A DNA stretch of 64,000 bases from positions 744,001 through 808,000 of the forward strand of contig NZ_MZXV01000032.1 of assembly GCF_003253745.1 (NCBI RefSeq). Reading direction: 5' to 3'. A program made the position numbers and the translations under genes. Of the stretch, positions 56,529-64,000 are shown in pieces (within the stretch, counting starts at the first letter, position 1; every line of letters starts with the position of its first letter). The notes below the pieces were generated by a model. That model was given only the letters and a program-made list of their open reading frames with translations. It was not told the origin of the DNA and searched no databases. This DNA comes from Mesorhizobium kowhaii. Its GTDB lineage: Bacteria; Pseudomonadota; Alphaproteobacteria; Rhizobiales; Rhizobiaceae.

Positions 56529-58066
56529 GCGAGCTTGCCGAACGCTTCGAAACGCACGATCCCGGCGAGAAGCTGGTGGCGGAAAAGATCCGCTGCGATG
56601 CCTGCCCGGTCATGTGCTACATCGCCGATGGCCGCACCGGCGCCTGCGACCGCTACGGCAATGTCGGCGGCAAGATCGTGCGCATGGACCCGCTGACCAT
56701 CCTCGACCACGCGGCCGAGGCCGGCGCCGCCATGGTGCCGTTCGTCGCCGAGGGCGAGGCATGGGATGGCGAACTCGTCAACACGGGCCGCCGTTTCGTC
56801 ACCGCCATCGGTGCTGGCACCACCTATCCCGATTACAAGCCGGCCCCGTTCATCGTCAGCCAGGAAGTCGAGGGCGTCGATCTCGTCACCGTCGTCACCG
56901 AAGGCATCTTCTCCTACTGCGGCGTCAAGGTGAAGATCGACACCGACCGTCATATCGGACCCGAAACGGCAACCGTGCGATCGCAAGGCGAAGCGATCGG
57001 CCATGTCACGACGGGCGAATATGGTTCGCAGATGCTGTCACTGGGCGGCGTGCATCACCTCACCGGCGGCTCGAAGGCGGAAGGCCGCGCCACCTGCGAC
57101 GCGCTGCTCAATCTGTGCAACCGCAAGCCGGTGGAACTGGCCATCGACGGCGGCGCCACCATCATCGTCGAAGCCGGCAAACCACCTGTTATCGACGGCA
57201 AGCAGGAACACCGCATGCGGGTCGGCTGCGGCTCGGCCACCATCGGCATGTTCGCCACGCAATGGCGCGGTCTGGTCGACGAGGTGGTGGTGGTCGACGA
57301 CCACATCACCGGCGTCGTTTCCGAGCATCAGGCCGGCAAGGTGCTGGGCTGGCAGGATACCGGGATCAAGATTGTCGGCCGCCGCTCGACGCCGGGCCGC
57401 TACTTCAAGGTGTCCGAGCCCGGCCTCGGCTGGGGCGGCACCAGCATATCCGACCCGCTGTCGATCCTTGGGGAGTGGAACGCCAAGAAGGGCGCGCGGC
57501 CGGGCCTGTCGCTGCTGATGGTTTCGACCACCGGCGAGCAGTTTGCCTATTACGAACTCGATGACGAATTGAAGCCGGTGCAGAAGCCGTTTCCGGAGCG
57601 GCTGCAGAAGTCCGTCGGCCTGATCGAGGAGAATTGCGAGCCGGCGCTGTGCACCGTGCTGTTCATTGGCGGCGCCGGCGGCTCGCTGCGCGCTGGCGTC
57701 ACCGAAAACCCGGTCAACTTGACCCGTTCCGTGCAGGGCCTGAAGACTTATGTGACGGTCGGCGGCGCGCCGGTCTATGTCTGGCCGGGCGGCGGCATCA
57801 CGCTGATGGTCGATGTCACGCGGGTGCCGGAAGGCGCCTTCGGCTATGTGCCGACCCCGGCGCTGGTGGCGCCGATCGAATTCACCCTGCGCCGCGATGA
57901 CTACATCCGGCTTGGCGGCTACGAGGCCGAGATCCGCAGCGTCAAGGATATCGTTGCCAAAGGCGGCGAATATCTCAATCCGCGCCGTGGCACAGGTGCC
58001 GCGGCCGGCAATCCATGGCCGCCGCTGGCTCAATTGCACCGTGTGCCCCCGAACGGGGCCGGGTGA
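56525..58066 (+). CDS. 6-hydroxynicotinate reductase-like iron-sulphur protein
   Basis: 513 residues. The N-terminal cluster C24-x2-C27-x3-C31-x9-C41 (RCDACPVMCYIADG, TGACDRYG) suggests a [4Fe-4S] centre. The rest resembles the 6-hydroxynicotinate reductase family known from the anaerobe Eubacterium barkeri, where it reduces 6-hydroxynicotinate to the 1,4,5,6-tetrahydro-6-oxo form; several Gly-rich segments (SLGGVHHLTGGSKAEG, FIGGAGGSLRAGVTENP) are conserved-looking. It overlaps genes on both sides. Family assignment is from memory of rhizobial annotation and not verified. Confidence 0.75.
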   Translation: MSELAERFETHDPGEKLVAEKIRCDACPVMCYIADGRTGACDRYGNVGGKIVRMDPLTILDHAAEAGAAMVPFVAEGEAWDGELVNTGRRFVTAIGAGTTYPDYKPAPFIVSQEVEGVDLVTVVTEGIFSYCGVKVKIDTDRHIGPETATVRSQGEAIGHVTTGEYGSQMLSLGGVHHLTGGSKAEGRATCDALLNLCNRKPVELAIDGGATIIVEAGKPPVIDGKQEHRMRVGCGSATIGMFATQWRGLVDEVVVVDDHITGVVSEHQAGKVLGWQDTGIKIVGRRSTPGRYFKVSEPGLGWGGTSISDPLSILGEWNAKKGARPGLSLLMVSTTGEQFAYYELDDELKPVQKPFPERLQKSVGLIEENCEPALCTVLFIGGAGGSLRAGVTENPVNLTRSVQGLKTYVTVGGAPVYVWPGGGITLMVDVTRVPEGAFGYVPTPALVAPIEFTLRRDDYIRLGGYEAEIRSVKDIVAKGGEYLNPRRGTGAAAGNPWPPLAQLHRVPPNGAG

Positions 58067-58947
58067 TGTCTGACCCGCAAGCGCATTGGCTGCAGGACGG
58101 CAAGCGGCTGCATCTCAACCACGGGCCGATCGACCTGATCGTCGAGGCCTTTGGCGAGGCGCACGAATGCCGCCAGGCCTATGAGCAGGCGGTGGCGCGT
58201 TTCCAGACCGTCCTGCCCGAGCTGGTGGAGGAATTGCCTGAATTGCGCCAGCCGGCCGCGCTTCGGCCGCGCGCTTTCGCTGGTTCGACAGCGCAGCGCA
58301 TGGAAGCGGCTGTCGTGCCGTTGGCGAAAGATTTCATCACGCCGATGGCCGCCGTCGCCGGCTCGGTAGCCGACGAAATGCTCGCGGCCATGCTTGCCGG
58401 CCGGAAGCTTGAGCGCGCCTATGTCAACAATGGCGGCGACAGCGCGATCCATCTCGGCGCCGGCCAGTCGATGACGCTTGCCATCGCCGGCACCGGCCAC
58501 GGCTTGGCCGACCGCATCGTCATCCGCGCGGAGGATGGCGTGCGCGGCGTCGCCACCAGTGGCTGGCGCGGGCGCTCGTTTTCGCTTGGCATTGCCGACG
58601 CCGTCACCGTGCTGGCACGAACCGGGGCCGAGGCCGATGCCGCCGCGACGCTGATTGCCAATGCCGTCGACCTGCCAGGGCATCCGGCCATCCGGCGTGT
58701 GCCGGCGCGCGATCTGGCGCCGGACAGCGACCTTGGCGACCGGCTGGTAACGCAAGAGGTCGGCCGGCTTTCTTCAGCGGAAATCGCCACAGCGCTGGAC
58801 AGCGGACTTGCCGTCGCCGAAGATTTCCGCCGCAGAGGATTGATTGCCGCATCGGCGCTGTTTCTTGCCGGCCAGACCCGCATCAGTGGTTCCATGGCGC
58901 TTGCCGCGCCCAACAAAAGTCCAGGGAAGGAAGTTGCCCATGCCTGA
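58066..58947 (+). CDS. UPF0280 family protein
   Basis: 293 residues, beginning on the stop of the previous gene (TGATG). The UPF0280/ApbE-like core is seen in TPMAAVAGSVADEMLAAMLAG, YVNNGGDSAIHL and GVATSGWRGRSFSLGIADAVTVLA. ApbE proteins attach FMN to threonine; UPF0280 members are related in fold but their reaction is unknown. Fixed in the heterocycle operon, so it may modify or help one of its redox enzymes, or act on an intermediate (inference). Confidence 0.85.
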   Translation: MSDPQAHWLQDGKRLHLNHGPIDLIVEAFGEAHECRQAYEQAVARFQTVLPELVEELPELRQPAALRPRAFAGSTAQRMEAAVVPLAKDFITPMAAVAGSVADEMLAAMLAGRKLERAYVNNGGDSAIHLGAGQSMTLAIAGTGHGLADRIVIRAEDGVRGVATSGWRGRSFSLGIADAVTVLARTGAEADAAATLIANAVDLPGHPAIRRVPARDLAPDSDLGDRLVTQEVGRLSSAEIATALDSGLAVAEDFRRRGLIAASALFLAGQTRISGSMALAAPNKSPGKEVAHA

Positions 58948-59524
58948 GTTTCCGATCCGCAAGATCGCGGTTCTGACCGAAGAGATCTTTCACGAGGGCG
59001 GGCCGGTGGCCAAGGTGCCGCGCCGACGCGCCGCCGCTATGGCGCTGGTCAAGAACCCGTTTGCTGGGCGCTACGTGGAAGACTTGCAGAGCGCCATGGA
59101 CGATCTGAAGCCGCTCGGCCTGCTGCTGGCCGACCGGCTGATCGCGGCACTCGGCGGCGACGTGAAACAGATCGACGGCTATGGCAAAGGCGCCATCGTC
59201 GGCTCCGCCGGCGAGCTTGAGCACGGCGCGCTCTGGCATGTGCCCGGTGGCTATGCCATGCGCGAACGGCTCGGCGACGCCAAGGCGATCGTGCCGTCGG
59301 CAAAGAAGGTCGGTGCCTTCGGCTCCAGGCTCGACGTGCCGCTCGGCCATATCAACGCCGCCTATGTGCGCAGCCATTTCGACGCCATGGAAGTCGGCAT
59401 CAGCGACGGCCCGCGCCCCGAAGAGATCCTGTTCTGCCTCGCCATGACCTGCGGCCCGCGCGTCCACGACCGCATGGGCGGCCTGGCGGCCGGGGATATC
59501 AAGGCCTGGGACGGGCTGCGGTGA
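58940..59524 (+). CDS. DUF1185 ('amino acid synthesis') family protein
   Basis: 194 residues. IRKIAVLTEEIFHEGG at the N-terminus and the mid-protein GSAGELEHGALWHVPGG are characteristic of the family, whose published link to amino-acid synthesis is thin. The conserved SAGELEHGA and HINAAYVRSHFDAMEV segments look like an enzyme active site. Overlaps UPF0280 upstream and the MarR gene downstream. In this operon it may carry out a ring-opening or later step (inference). Confidence 0.82.
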   Translation: MPEFPIRKIAVLTEEIFHEGGPVAKVPRRRAAAMALVKNPFAGRYVEDLQSAMDDLKPLGLLLADRLIAALGGDVKQIDGYGKGAIVGSAGELEHGALWHVPGGYAMRERLGDAKAIVPSAKKVGAFGSRLDVPLGHINAAYVRSHFDAMEVGISDGPRPEEILFCLAMTCGPRVHDRMGGLAAGDIKAWDGLR

Positions 59525-59982
59525 GCGCCGAGGACAATCTGCTCAAACTGGTCGAGGCCGAAGAGCCTGACGAAAACGACTATCGCTTGCAGGAGCAGGT
59601 CGGTTTCATCCTGCGCAAGGCGCATCAGCGCCATGTCTCGATCTTTGCCGCGCATATCGCCGATCTGACGCCGCCGCAATTCGCGGCACTCGCCAAACTG
59701 CGCGACGTCGGCGAGACCTCGCAGAACCAGCTCGGCACGCTGATCGCCATGGACGCGGCAACGGTGAAGGGCGTCATCGACCGGTTGAGGGCTCGCGGCC
59801 TTGTCGATCTCTCCAAGCATGAAGTCGACAAAAGGCGGCTGCTGGTCAACCTGACGGCTGAAGGCCGCGACGCGGTCGAGCGCCTGATCCCGCTTGCCCG
59901 CGAGATCACCCAGGAGACGCTGGCCCCGCTCTCGGCCAAGGAAATCGCCACATTTATGAAGCTGCTGGCGAAATTGGCCTGA
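59521..59982 (+). CDS. MarR-family regulator of the heterocycle operon
   Basis: 153 residues with the winged HTH in the middle (TSQNQLGTLIAMDAATVKGVIDRLRARGLV, then the wing KHEVDKRRLLVNLT). Starts with GTG 59521 overlapping the DUF1185 stop, so it is the last gene of the operon it presumably represses in response to an aromatic or heterocyclic acid. Confidence 0.9.
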   Translation: MSAEDNLLKLVEAEEPDENDYRLQEQVGFILRKAHQRHVSIFAAHIADLTPPQFAALAKLRDVGETSQNQLGTLIAMDAATVKGVIDRLRARGLVDLSKHEVDKRRLLVNLTAEGRDAVERLIPLAREITQETLAPLSAKEIATFMKLLAKLA

Positions 59983-60019
59983 ATGCCGTCACAGCCAGGT
60001 GTCTCCGTGCAGAAAGCGT

Positions 60020-60814
60020 TCAGAGCTTGAACACTTCAGAACAAAGCTCCCGCAGTTTCGGAAAGACGCCCCTGCCGCCAGTGATCACCAGCGTTCCGTC
60101 CTGCAGCACCGTCTTCGGATCGGGTTTCACCACCATGCCACCGGCTTCTTCGACCAGAAGCATGCCGGCCAGGCAATCCCAGGCGTTCATGTGCTCCTCG
60201 ACATAGCCGAGCAGCCGGCCGGAGGCGACATAGGCGAGCATCAAGGCGCCGGATGCGTTGCGGAAGAAGACACCGCCTTCGGCCAGCAGCATGCGGACCA
60301 GCACGGCGACATTTTCGGTGTCGGCGCGGTTTGAAAATCCGGTCCCGACGGAGCCTTCTTCCAGGCTGGTGACCGCACTGGTCTTGATCGGTCTGCCGTT
60401 GACGAAGGCGCCGCCGCCGAGCCTGCCGTGAAACGTCTCGCCGGTCGACGGTTCGTGGATCACGCCAACCACGGTTTCCCCGTCCCTGGCGCAAGCGATC
60501 ACCACGCACCAGGCCGGGATGCCGCGCACGAAATTGGCGGTGCCGTCGATGGGATCGATCACCCAGACATAGCCCGTCGAGCCCGCCACCGAGGCATGCT
60601 CCTCGCCGACGATGCCGTCTTGCGGATAGTCGGCGGCAATGGCAGCGCGGATGAACAGTTCGACCTCGCGGTCTGCTTCCGAGACCAGGTCCTGATGGCC
60701 CTTGCTCTCGATGGTCAGGCTGTCGAGGTCGCGGAAATATTTCAGGCCGAGGTCCCCGGCACGCCGCGCCAGTTCGATGGCAAACTGCATGCGTGAGTCA
60801 TGGTCATTTTTCAC
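60020..60814 (-). CDS. Inositol monophosphatase family protein
   Basis: 264 residues. Metal-binding motifs: GEEH, WVIDPIDGTANF and NAWDCLAGMLLVEEAGG, the full IMPase set for Mg2+-dependent phosphate-ester hydrolysis. Substrates of the family range over inositol phosphate, PAP and histidinol phosphate. The best start is GTG 60814; ATG 60790 would remove eight residues. It converges with marR and has no obvious operon partner. Confidence 0.9.
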   Translation of the reverse strand: MKNDHDSRMQFAIELARRAGDLGLKYFRDLDSLTIESKGHQDLVSEADREVELFIRAAIAADYPQDGIVGEEHASVAGSTGYVWVIDPIDGTANFVRGIPAWCVVIACARDGETVVGVIHEPSTGETFHGRLGGGAFVNGRPIKTSAVTSLEEGSVGTGFSNRADTENVAVLVRMLLAEGGVFFRNASGALMLAYVASGRLLGYVEEHMNAWDCLAGMLLVEEAGGMVVKPDPKTVLQDGTLVITGGRGVFPKLRELCSEVFKL

Positions 60815-60886
60815 GGGGGAACTCGATCTTGCGGACGGGTGCCCCGCCCTTAGCAGAATCGGACCGCACCTTCCAAGCCGAGAATA

Positions 60887-61888
60887 TCAGGCCGCCTGCG
60901 ACAGCGATTTGTGGGCCTCGGCCAGGATCTCGAACGACCGCACACGGGCCGCATGGTCGAAGATCTGCGCGGTGACCATCAGCTCGTCGGCGCCGGTGCG
61001 GCGCACGAAGGCGTCGATGCCTTGCCGGACCGTTTCCGGAGACCCGACGACAGCGCAGGACAGCGCCTGGCCGAGCATGGTCTTGGCCATCGGATCGAGA
61101 TCGCGGTCATAATTCTCGACCGGTGGCGGCAATCTTCCGGGCCTTCCGGTGCGCAGATTGACGAAGGCCTGTTGCAGCGAGGTGAACAGCAGCCTCGCCT
61201 CCGCATCGGTGGGCGCGGCAAAGACATTGAGGCCGAGCATGACATGCGGCTTGTCGAGCTGCTCCGACGGCTGGAAGCGCGAGCGGTAGATGTCCAGCGC
61301 GTGATCGAGTTCCGCCGGCGCGAAATGCGAGGCAAAGGCATAGGGCAGCCCAAGCATGGCGGCAAGCTGCGCGCCGTAGAGGCTGGAGCCGAGGATCCAG
61401 ATCGGCACGTTCTGGCCCTCACCCGGCACGGCGCGGATGCGCTGGCCTTCCCCAGCCGGCTGGAAATAGCCCATCAGCTCGACGACATCCTGCGGGAAAT
61501 TGTCGACGCCGGCCTCGAGATTGCGGCGCAAGGCGCGTGCCGTGCCCATGTCGGTGCCGGGCGCCCGGCCGAGGCCGAGATCGATGCGGCCCGGATGCAA
61601 GGCGGCCAGCGTGCCGAACTGCTCGGCAATCACCAGCGGCGAATGGTTCGGCAGCATGATGCCGCCAGCGCCGACACGAATGGTCCTGGTGCCGCCGGCG
61701 ACATGGGCAATGACGACCGCGGTTGCCGCACTGGCAATGCCCGGCATGTTGTGATGCTCGGCCAGCCAGTAGCGCTTGTAGCCCAGCCGCTCGGCATGAC
61801 GGGCAAGATCGAGCGAGTTGGCAAGCGACTGCGAGGCATCGCTGCCTTCGATGATCGGCGACAGGTCGAGAACGGAAAGAGCGGTCAT
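60887..61888 (-). CDS. LLM-class flavin-dependent oxidoreductase
   Basis: 333 residues, single-domain luciferase-like monooxygenase fold (YhbW-like). [37 protein letters not shown] and [13 protein letters not shown] are conserved F420/FMN-binding segments. ATG 61888 with AGGA about 10 bases upstream is chosen over an in-frame GTG/TTG nine codons earlier. Substrate unknown. Confidence 0.9.
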   Translation of the reverse strand: MTALSVLDLSPIIEGSDASQSLANSLDLARHAERLGYKRYWLAEHHNMPGIASAATAVVIAHVAGGTRTIRVGAGGIMLPNHSPLVIAEQFGTLAALHPGRIDLGLGRAPGTDMGTARALRRNLEAGVDNFPQDVVELMGYFQPAGEGQRIRAVPGEGQNVPIWILGSSLYGAQLAAMLGLPYAFASHFAPAELDHALDIYRSRFQPSEQLDKPHVMLGLNVFAAPTDAEARLLFTSLQQAFVNLRTGRPGRLPPPVENYDRDLDPMAKTMLGQALSCAVVGSPETVRQGIDAFVRRTGADELMVTAQIFDHAARVRSFEILAEAHKSLSQAA

Positions 61889-61956
61889 GAACGGGATCCT
61901 GTGTAGGGACCGCATGTAGGAAGCGCCTGGCGACGCCGCAAATTCAAAAATATTGA

Positions 61957-63126
61957 TCAGCCTTTTGCGGATTCGGGATCGGCGACGTCATCTTCCACGA
62001 CGACTGCCGCGTGCTGCGCGGCGAGGAAGTTGCCGACATGGCTGAGCCCGTCGAAATGATCGCAGAATACCTTGATGACGACCAGCAGCGGCACCGCTAT
62101 CAAAGCGCCGACGAAGCCCCAGAGCCACGACCAGAAGGCGATGGCGATGAAGATCGCCACGGCGTTGATCTCAAGCCGCCGGCCGACCACCATCGGTGTC
62201 ACGAACTGGCCTTCGACGATGTCGCACAACAGCACAAAGGCCGGCGCCAGCAGCGCGTAGGAGATGGTGTCGAAGCTGATCAGCGCCATGATGGTGACAA
62301 ACACGATTGTCATCAGCGCCCCGACATAAGGCAGGAAGTTGAGCAGGGCGGCGGCGACGCCCCAGACCAGCGGGTTGGGCATGCCGAGCGCCCACAGACC
62401 AAGGCCGGTGACCGTGCCGAGACCGGCATTGATGATGGTGACGGTGAGCAGATAGTGCGAGATTTCGCGCTCGACGTCATAGACGACGCGCAACGCCCGC
62501 TTTTTTTCGCTGAGACTGGCGAAGGACTGGATGATCTTCTCGTAAAACATCGTGCCCGAAGCGAGCAGGAACAGCGACAGCACGAAGATGATGGTGAGGC
62601 TTGTACCCGCCGACAGGATGTTGCTGGCCGCTGACGACAGCATGCCTGACTGCGCCACCGCCACCTTCTGGATGCCGGGCTCCTGCGACGTCTGGGTCAG
62701 CTGTTCGATCTGATGCGAGATCTGCATGATTCTCTCGAGCGGACGCCGCAATTGCGCCAGCCGTTCGGTGAGCTGCTGGCCGATCGACGAGGTGTTGTTG
62801 ATAAGGTCGATGATCGGGCCGCTGAGCAGATAGCCGGCGCTGGCAAAGATGCAGATCGATAACAGCACCAAAAGGGTCGCCGAAACCACTTCGGGGATGC
62901 CGTGCTTGCGCAGAAACCGGACGATCGGCGTCAGCGTCAACGCCAGCAGGAAAGCCAGCATCACCGGCATGAAGAAGGCACGGGCGAAGTAAAGCGCGTA
63001 GATGGCCATGAACAGGAAGATGCCGACGAGCAGCGAACGCATCAGATGCGTGTCCGCGCGAGCCGCGACGCGCGGATCCGGTCCATCGACAACGCCTGCG
63101 CCCAAGGTAGTGGGTTCGGTTTTCAT
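61957..63126 (-). CDS. AI-2E family transporter (PerM-like)
   Basis: 389 residues with about eight membrane helices and a large hydrophilic region between helices 3 and 4 (residues ~110-180), plus the conserved [14 protein letters not shown] and [22 protein letters not shown] segments. Some relatives export ions or signalling molecules; the family name does not prove AI-2 transport. It lies upstream of the LLM gene on the same strand with a 68-base gap. Confidence 0.9.
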   Translation of the reverse strand: MKTEPTTLGAGVVDGPDPRVAARADTHLMRSLLVGIFLFMAIYALYFARAFFMPVMLAFLLALTLTPIVRFLRKHGIPEVVSATLLVLLSICIFASAGYLLSGPIIDLINNTSSIGQQLTERLAQLRRPLERIMQISHQIEQLTQTSQEPGIQKVAVAQSGMLSSAASNILSAGTSLTIIFVLSLFLLASGTMFYEKIIQSFASLSEKKRALRVVYDVEREISHYLLTVTIINAGLGTVTGLGLWALGMPNPLVWGVAAALLNFLPYVGALMTIVFVTIMALISFDTISYALLAPAFVLLCDIVEGQFVTPMVVGRRLEINAVAIFIAIAFWSWLWGFVGALIAVPLLVVIKVFCDHFDGLSHVGNFLAAQHAAVVVEDDVADPESAKG

Positions 63127-63284
63127 GCTCGCCCCTCGAGCCGGCGTCCCTTCCGCACGGCAATTGCCCGCATGAAACGCAGAGTTACGGGCGCAGGTTC
63201 CATGAGCCGGCTTTGAGAACGAGACCGCCTGGCGTGAGGCTTGGCAGGAAATCAGACGGCAGCAGCGCAGCGATCGATCGAAAT

Positions 63285-63301
63285 ATTACATGGCGTGTAA
63301 T
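63285..63301. promoter_or_regulatory. Palindromic operator candidate ATTACA-N5-TGTAAT
   Basis: A perfect 6-5-6 inverted repeat in the 304-base region between the divergent AI-2E and CMD genes. AT-rich arms in a GC-rich setting and the position 130 bases before the CMD start suggest a transcription-factor site. No regulator gene is adjacent within the window. The rest of the 63127-63430 gap shows nothing I can support. Confidence 0.5.
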
Positions 63302-63430
63302 TGAGACCACGCCTTCGACAAGCCTAATACAGGCAGGCCTTCGCGACGCCAAAGGGAGCAACGACCCGCCGTGGCGCAATGCGAAGGTGTGCGTGCAATC
63401 GGAAACTGATCTTGGAAGAGGACGTTAGAA

Positions 63431-63985
63431 ATGCAGAGATTCAACCTTCAGACAATCGAGTCAGCGCCGGAAAAATCCAAGCCTGCGCTGAAGGCGTTGG
63501 AAGAGAGATTTGGCTTCCTTCCGAATGCTCTGGCGACGATGGCGAACAATCCGGTTCTTCTCAACGGATTCGTCGGCATCTTCGGCAGCTTTCACGGCGG
63601 CAGCTTCGATGAAATTGAAAAACAGGTCCTGCTGCTTACCAACGCGGTCACGATCAAATGCCCCTGGACCGTTGCCGCGCATTCGACCTTCGCCATCGAA
63701 GACGGGATTGCCGAAAGCGAAGTCAAGGCGATCCGTGATGGCCGGTTGCCGAGAGACCCGAAATATGCGGCACTCTCGGCGCTGACGAAAGCGCTGATCG
63801 AGAACAGAGGAAACGTGAGCGATGTGGACATCGACGCGTTTGTGTCGGCGGGCTATTCGAAGGCCCAGATCCTGGAAGTGGTGACCGGTGTCGGCATTTC
63901 CACCGTGGCGGCAACCACCACCAATATGGCCGGCACGCCGATCGAGGAACGCCTTCAGCCCCAGGCGTGGTCCGCTGCGGCCTGA
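63431..63985 (+). CDS. Carboxymuconolactone decarboxylase/AhpD-like protein lacking the second cysteine
   Basis: 184 residues. CMD-domain helices include LLLTNAVTIKCPWTVAAHSTFA, the place where AhpD-type peroxidase-linked proteins have C-x2-C-x3-H. Here the pattern is C-x2-T-x3-H: one cysteine and the histidine are kept and the second cysteine is Thr. An AhpD-type disulphide cycle is therefore unlikely within this motif. GAGGAC lies 9 bases before the ATG. Confidence 0.85.
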   Translation: MQRFNLQTIESAPEKSKPALKALEERFGFLPNALATMANNPVLLNGFVGIFGSFHGGSFDEIEKQVLLLTNAVTIKCPWTVAAHSTFAIEDGIAESEVKAIRDGRLPRDPKYAALSALTKALIENRGNVSDVDIDAFVSAGYSKAQILEVVTGVGISTVAATTTNMAGTPIEERLQPQAWSAAA

Positions 63986-64000
63986 ATCAATCGGCAGCGC

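Noticed and set aside
61957..63126. Quorum-sensing (AI-2) export role
   Set aside because: The AI-2E family name is historical; no LuxS or Lsr gene is present and the sequence alone does not support it.

Overview
The window reads as chromosomal DNA of a GC-rich alphaproteobacterium of the Rhizobiales, most like Mesorhizobium. The grounds are the polyol operon order (smoE-F-G-K-S-mtlK-HAD-FGGY kinase), the urease accessory order ureE-ureF-(DUF3995)-ureG, the many ABC importers, and the hairpin-forming intergenic repeats typical of rhizobia. Genus placement is inference from gene content; no rRNA or tRNA gene is visible.

Layout. (1) 1-3341: tail of a urease cluster (membrane protein fragment, GST, ureE, ureF, DUF3995 protein, ureG). 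(2) 3441-16448: a class II aldolase-like gene, then a sorbitol/mannitol locus: HAD phosphatase, SorC-type regulator, an interposed DUF1127/LysR pair, ABC importer smoEFGK, smoS, mtlK, second HAD phosphatase, FGGY kinase. The regulator and smoE share a paired AATTGC operator candidate. (3) 16618-38450: a MATE transporter, then a patchwork region. Two chimeric junctions (27840/27841 and 33580/33581) join the inside of the amino-acid permease gene (native copy 37803-38450) to the 3' end of the MATE gene (native copy 16618-18021). This is what tandem duplication of a segment running from the MATE tail to the permease would leave. The three consecutive units carry different cargo: unit 1, an EamA transporter, two LuxR/TPR regulators, a SAM-cyclase-ATPase-TPR protein and IS110/IS30 remnants; unit 2, an AraC regulator, two exported DUF1254 proteins and a Tat-exported GFA protein; unit 3, a spermidine/putrescine-type ABC operon.

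(4) 37803-42302: amino-acid-type ABC importer plus an agmatinase-family ureohydrolase, divergent from a LysR gene with a clean T-N11-A palindrome between. (5) 42462-50320: pncB, a membrane protein whose start codon lies in a 47-bp perfect inverted repeat, and a branched-chain-type ABC operon. (6) 50525-59982: NhaD-type antiporter and pncA on the minus strand, divergent from a compact operon for an N-heterocycle, probably nicotinate: FAD subunit, [2Fe-2S]/Mo hydroxylase fusion, 6-hydroxynicotinate reductase-like protein, UPF0280, DUF1185 and a MarR regulator. (7) 60020-63985: inositol-monophosphatase-family enzyme, LLM flavin oxidoreductase, AI-2E permease and a CMD/AhpD-like protein.

Most of the window is ordinary rhizobial catabolic and transport content. 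The parts most worth a second look are the unit structure at 17.9-38.2 kb, the heterocycle operon at 52-60 kb, the paired operators of the polyol locus, and the signalling proteins at 19.6-27 kb.
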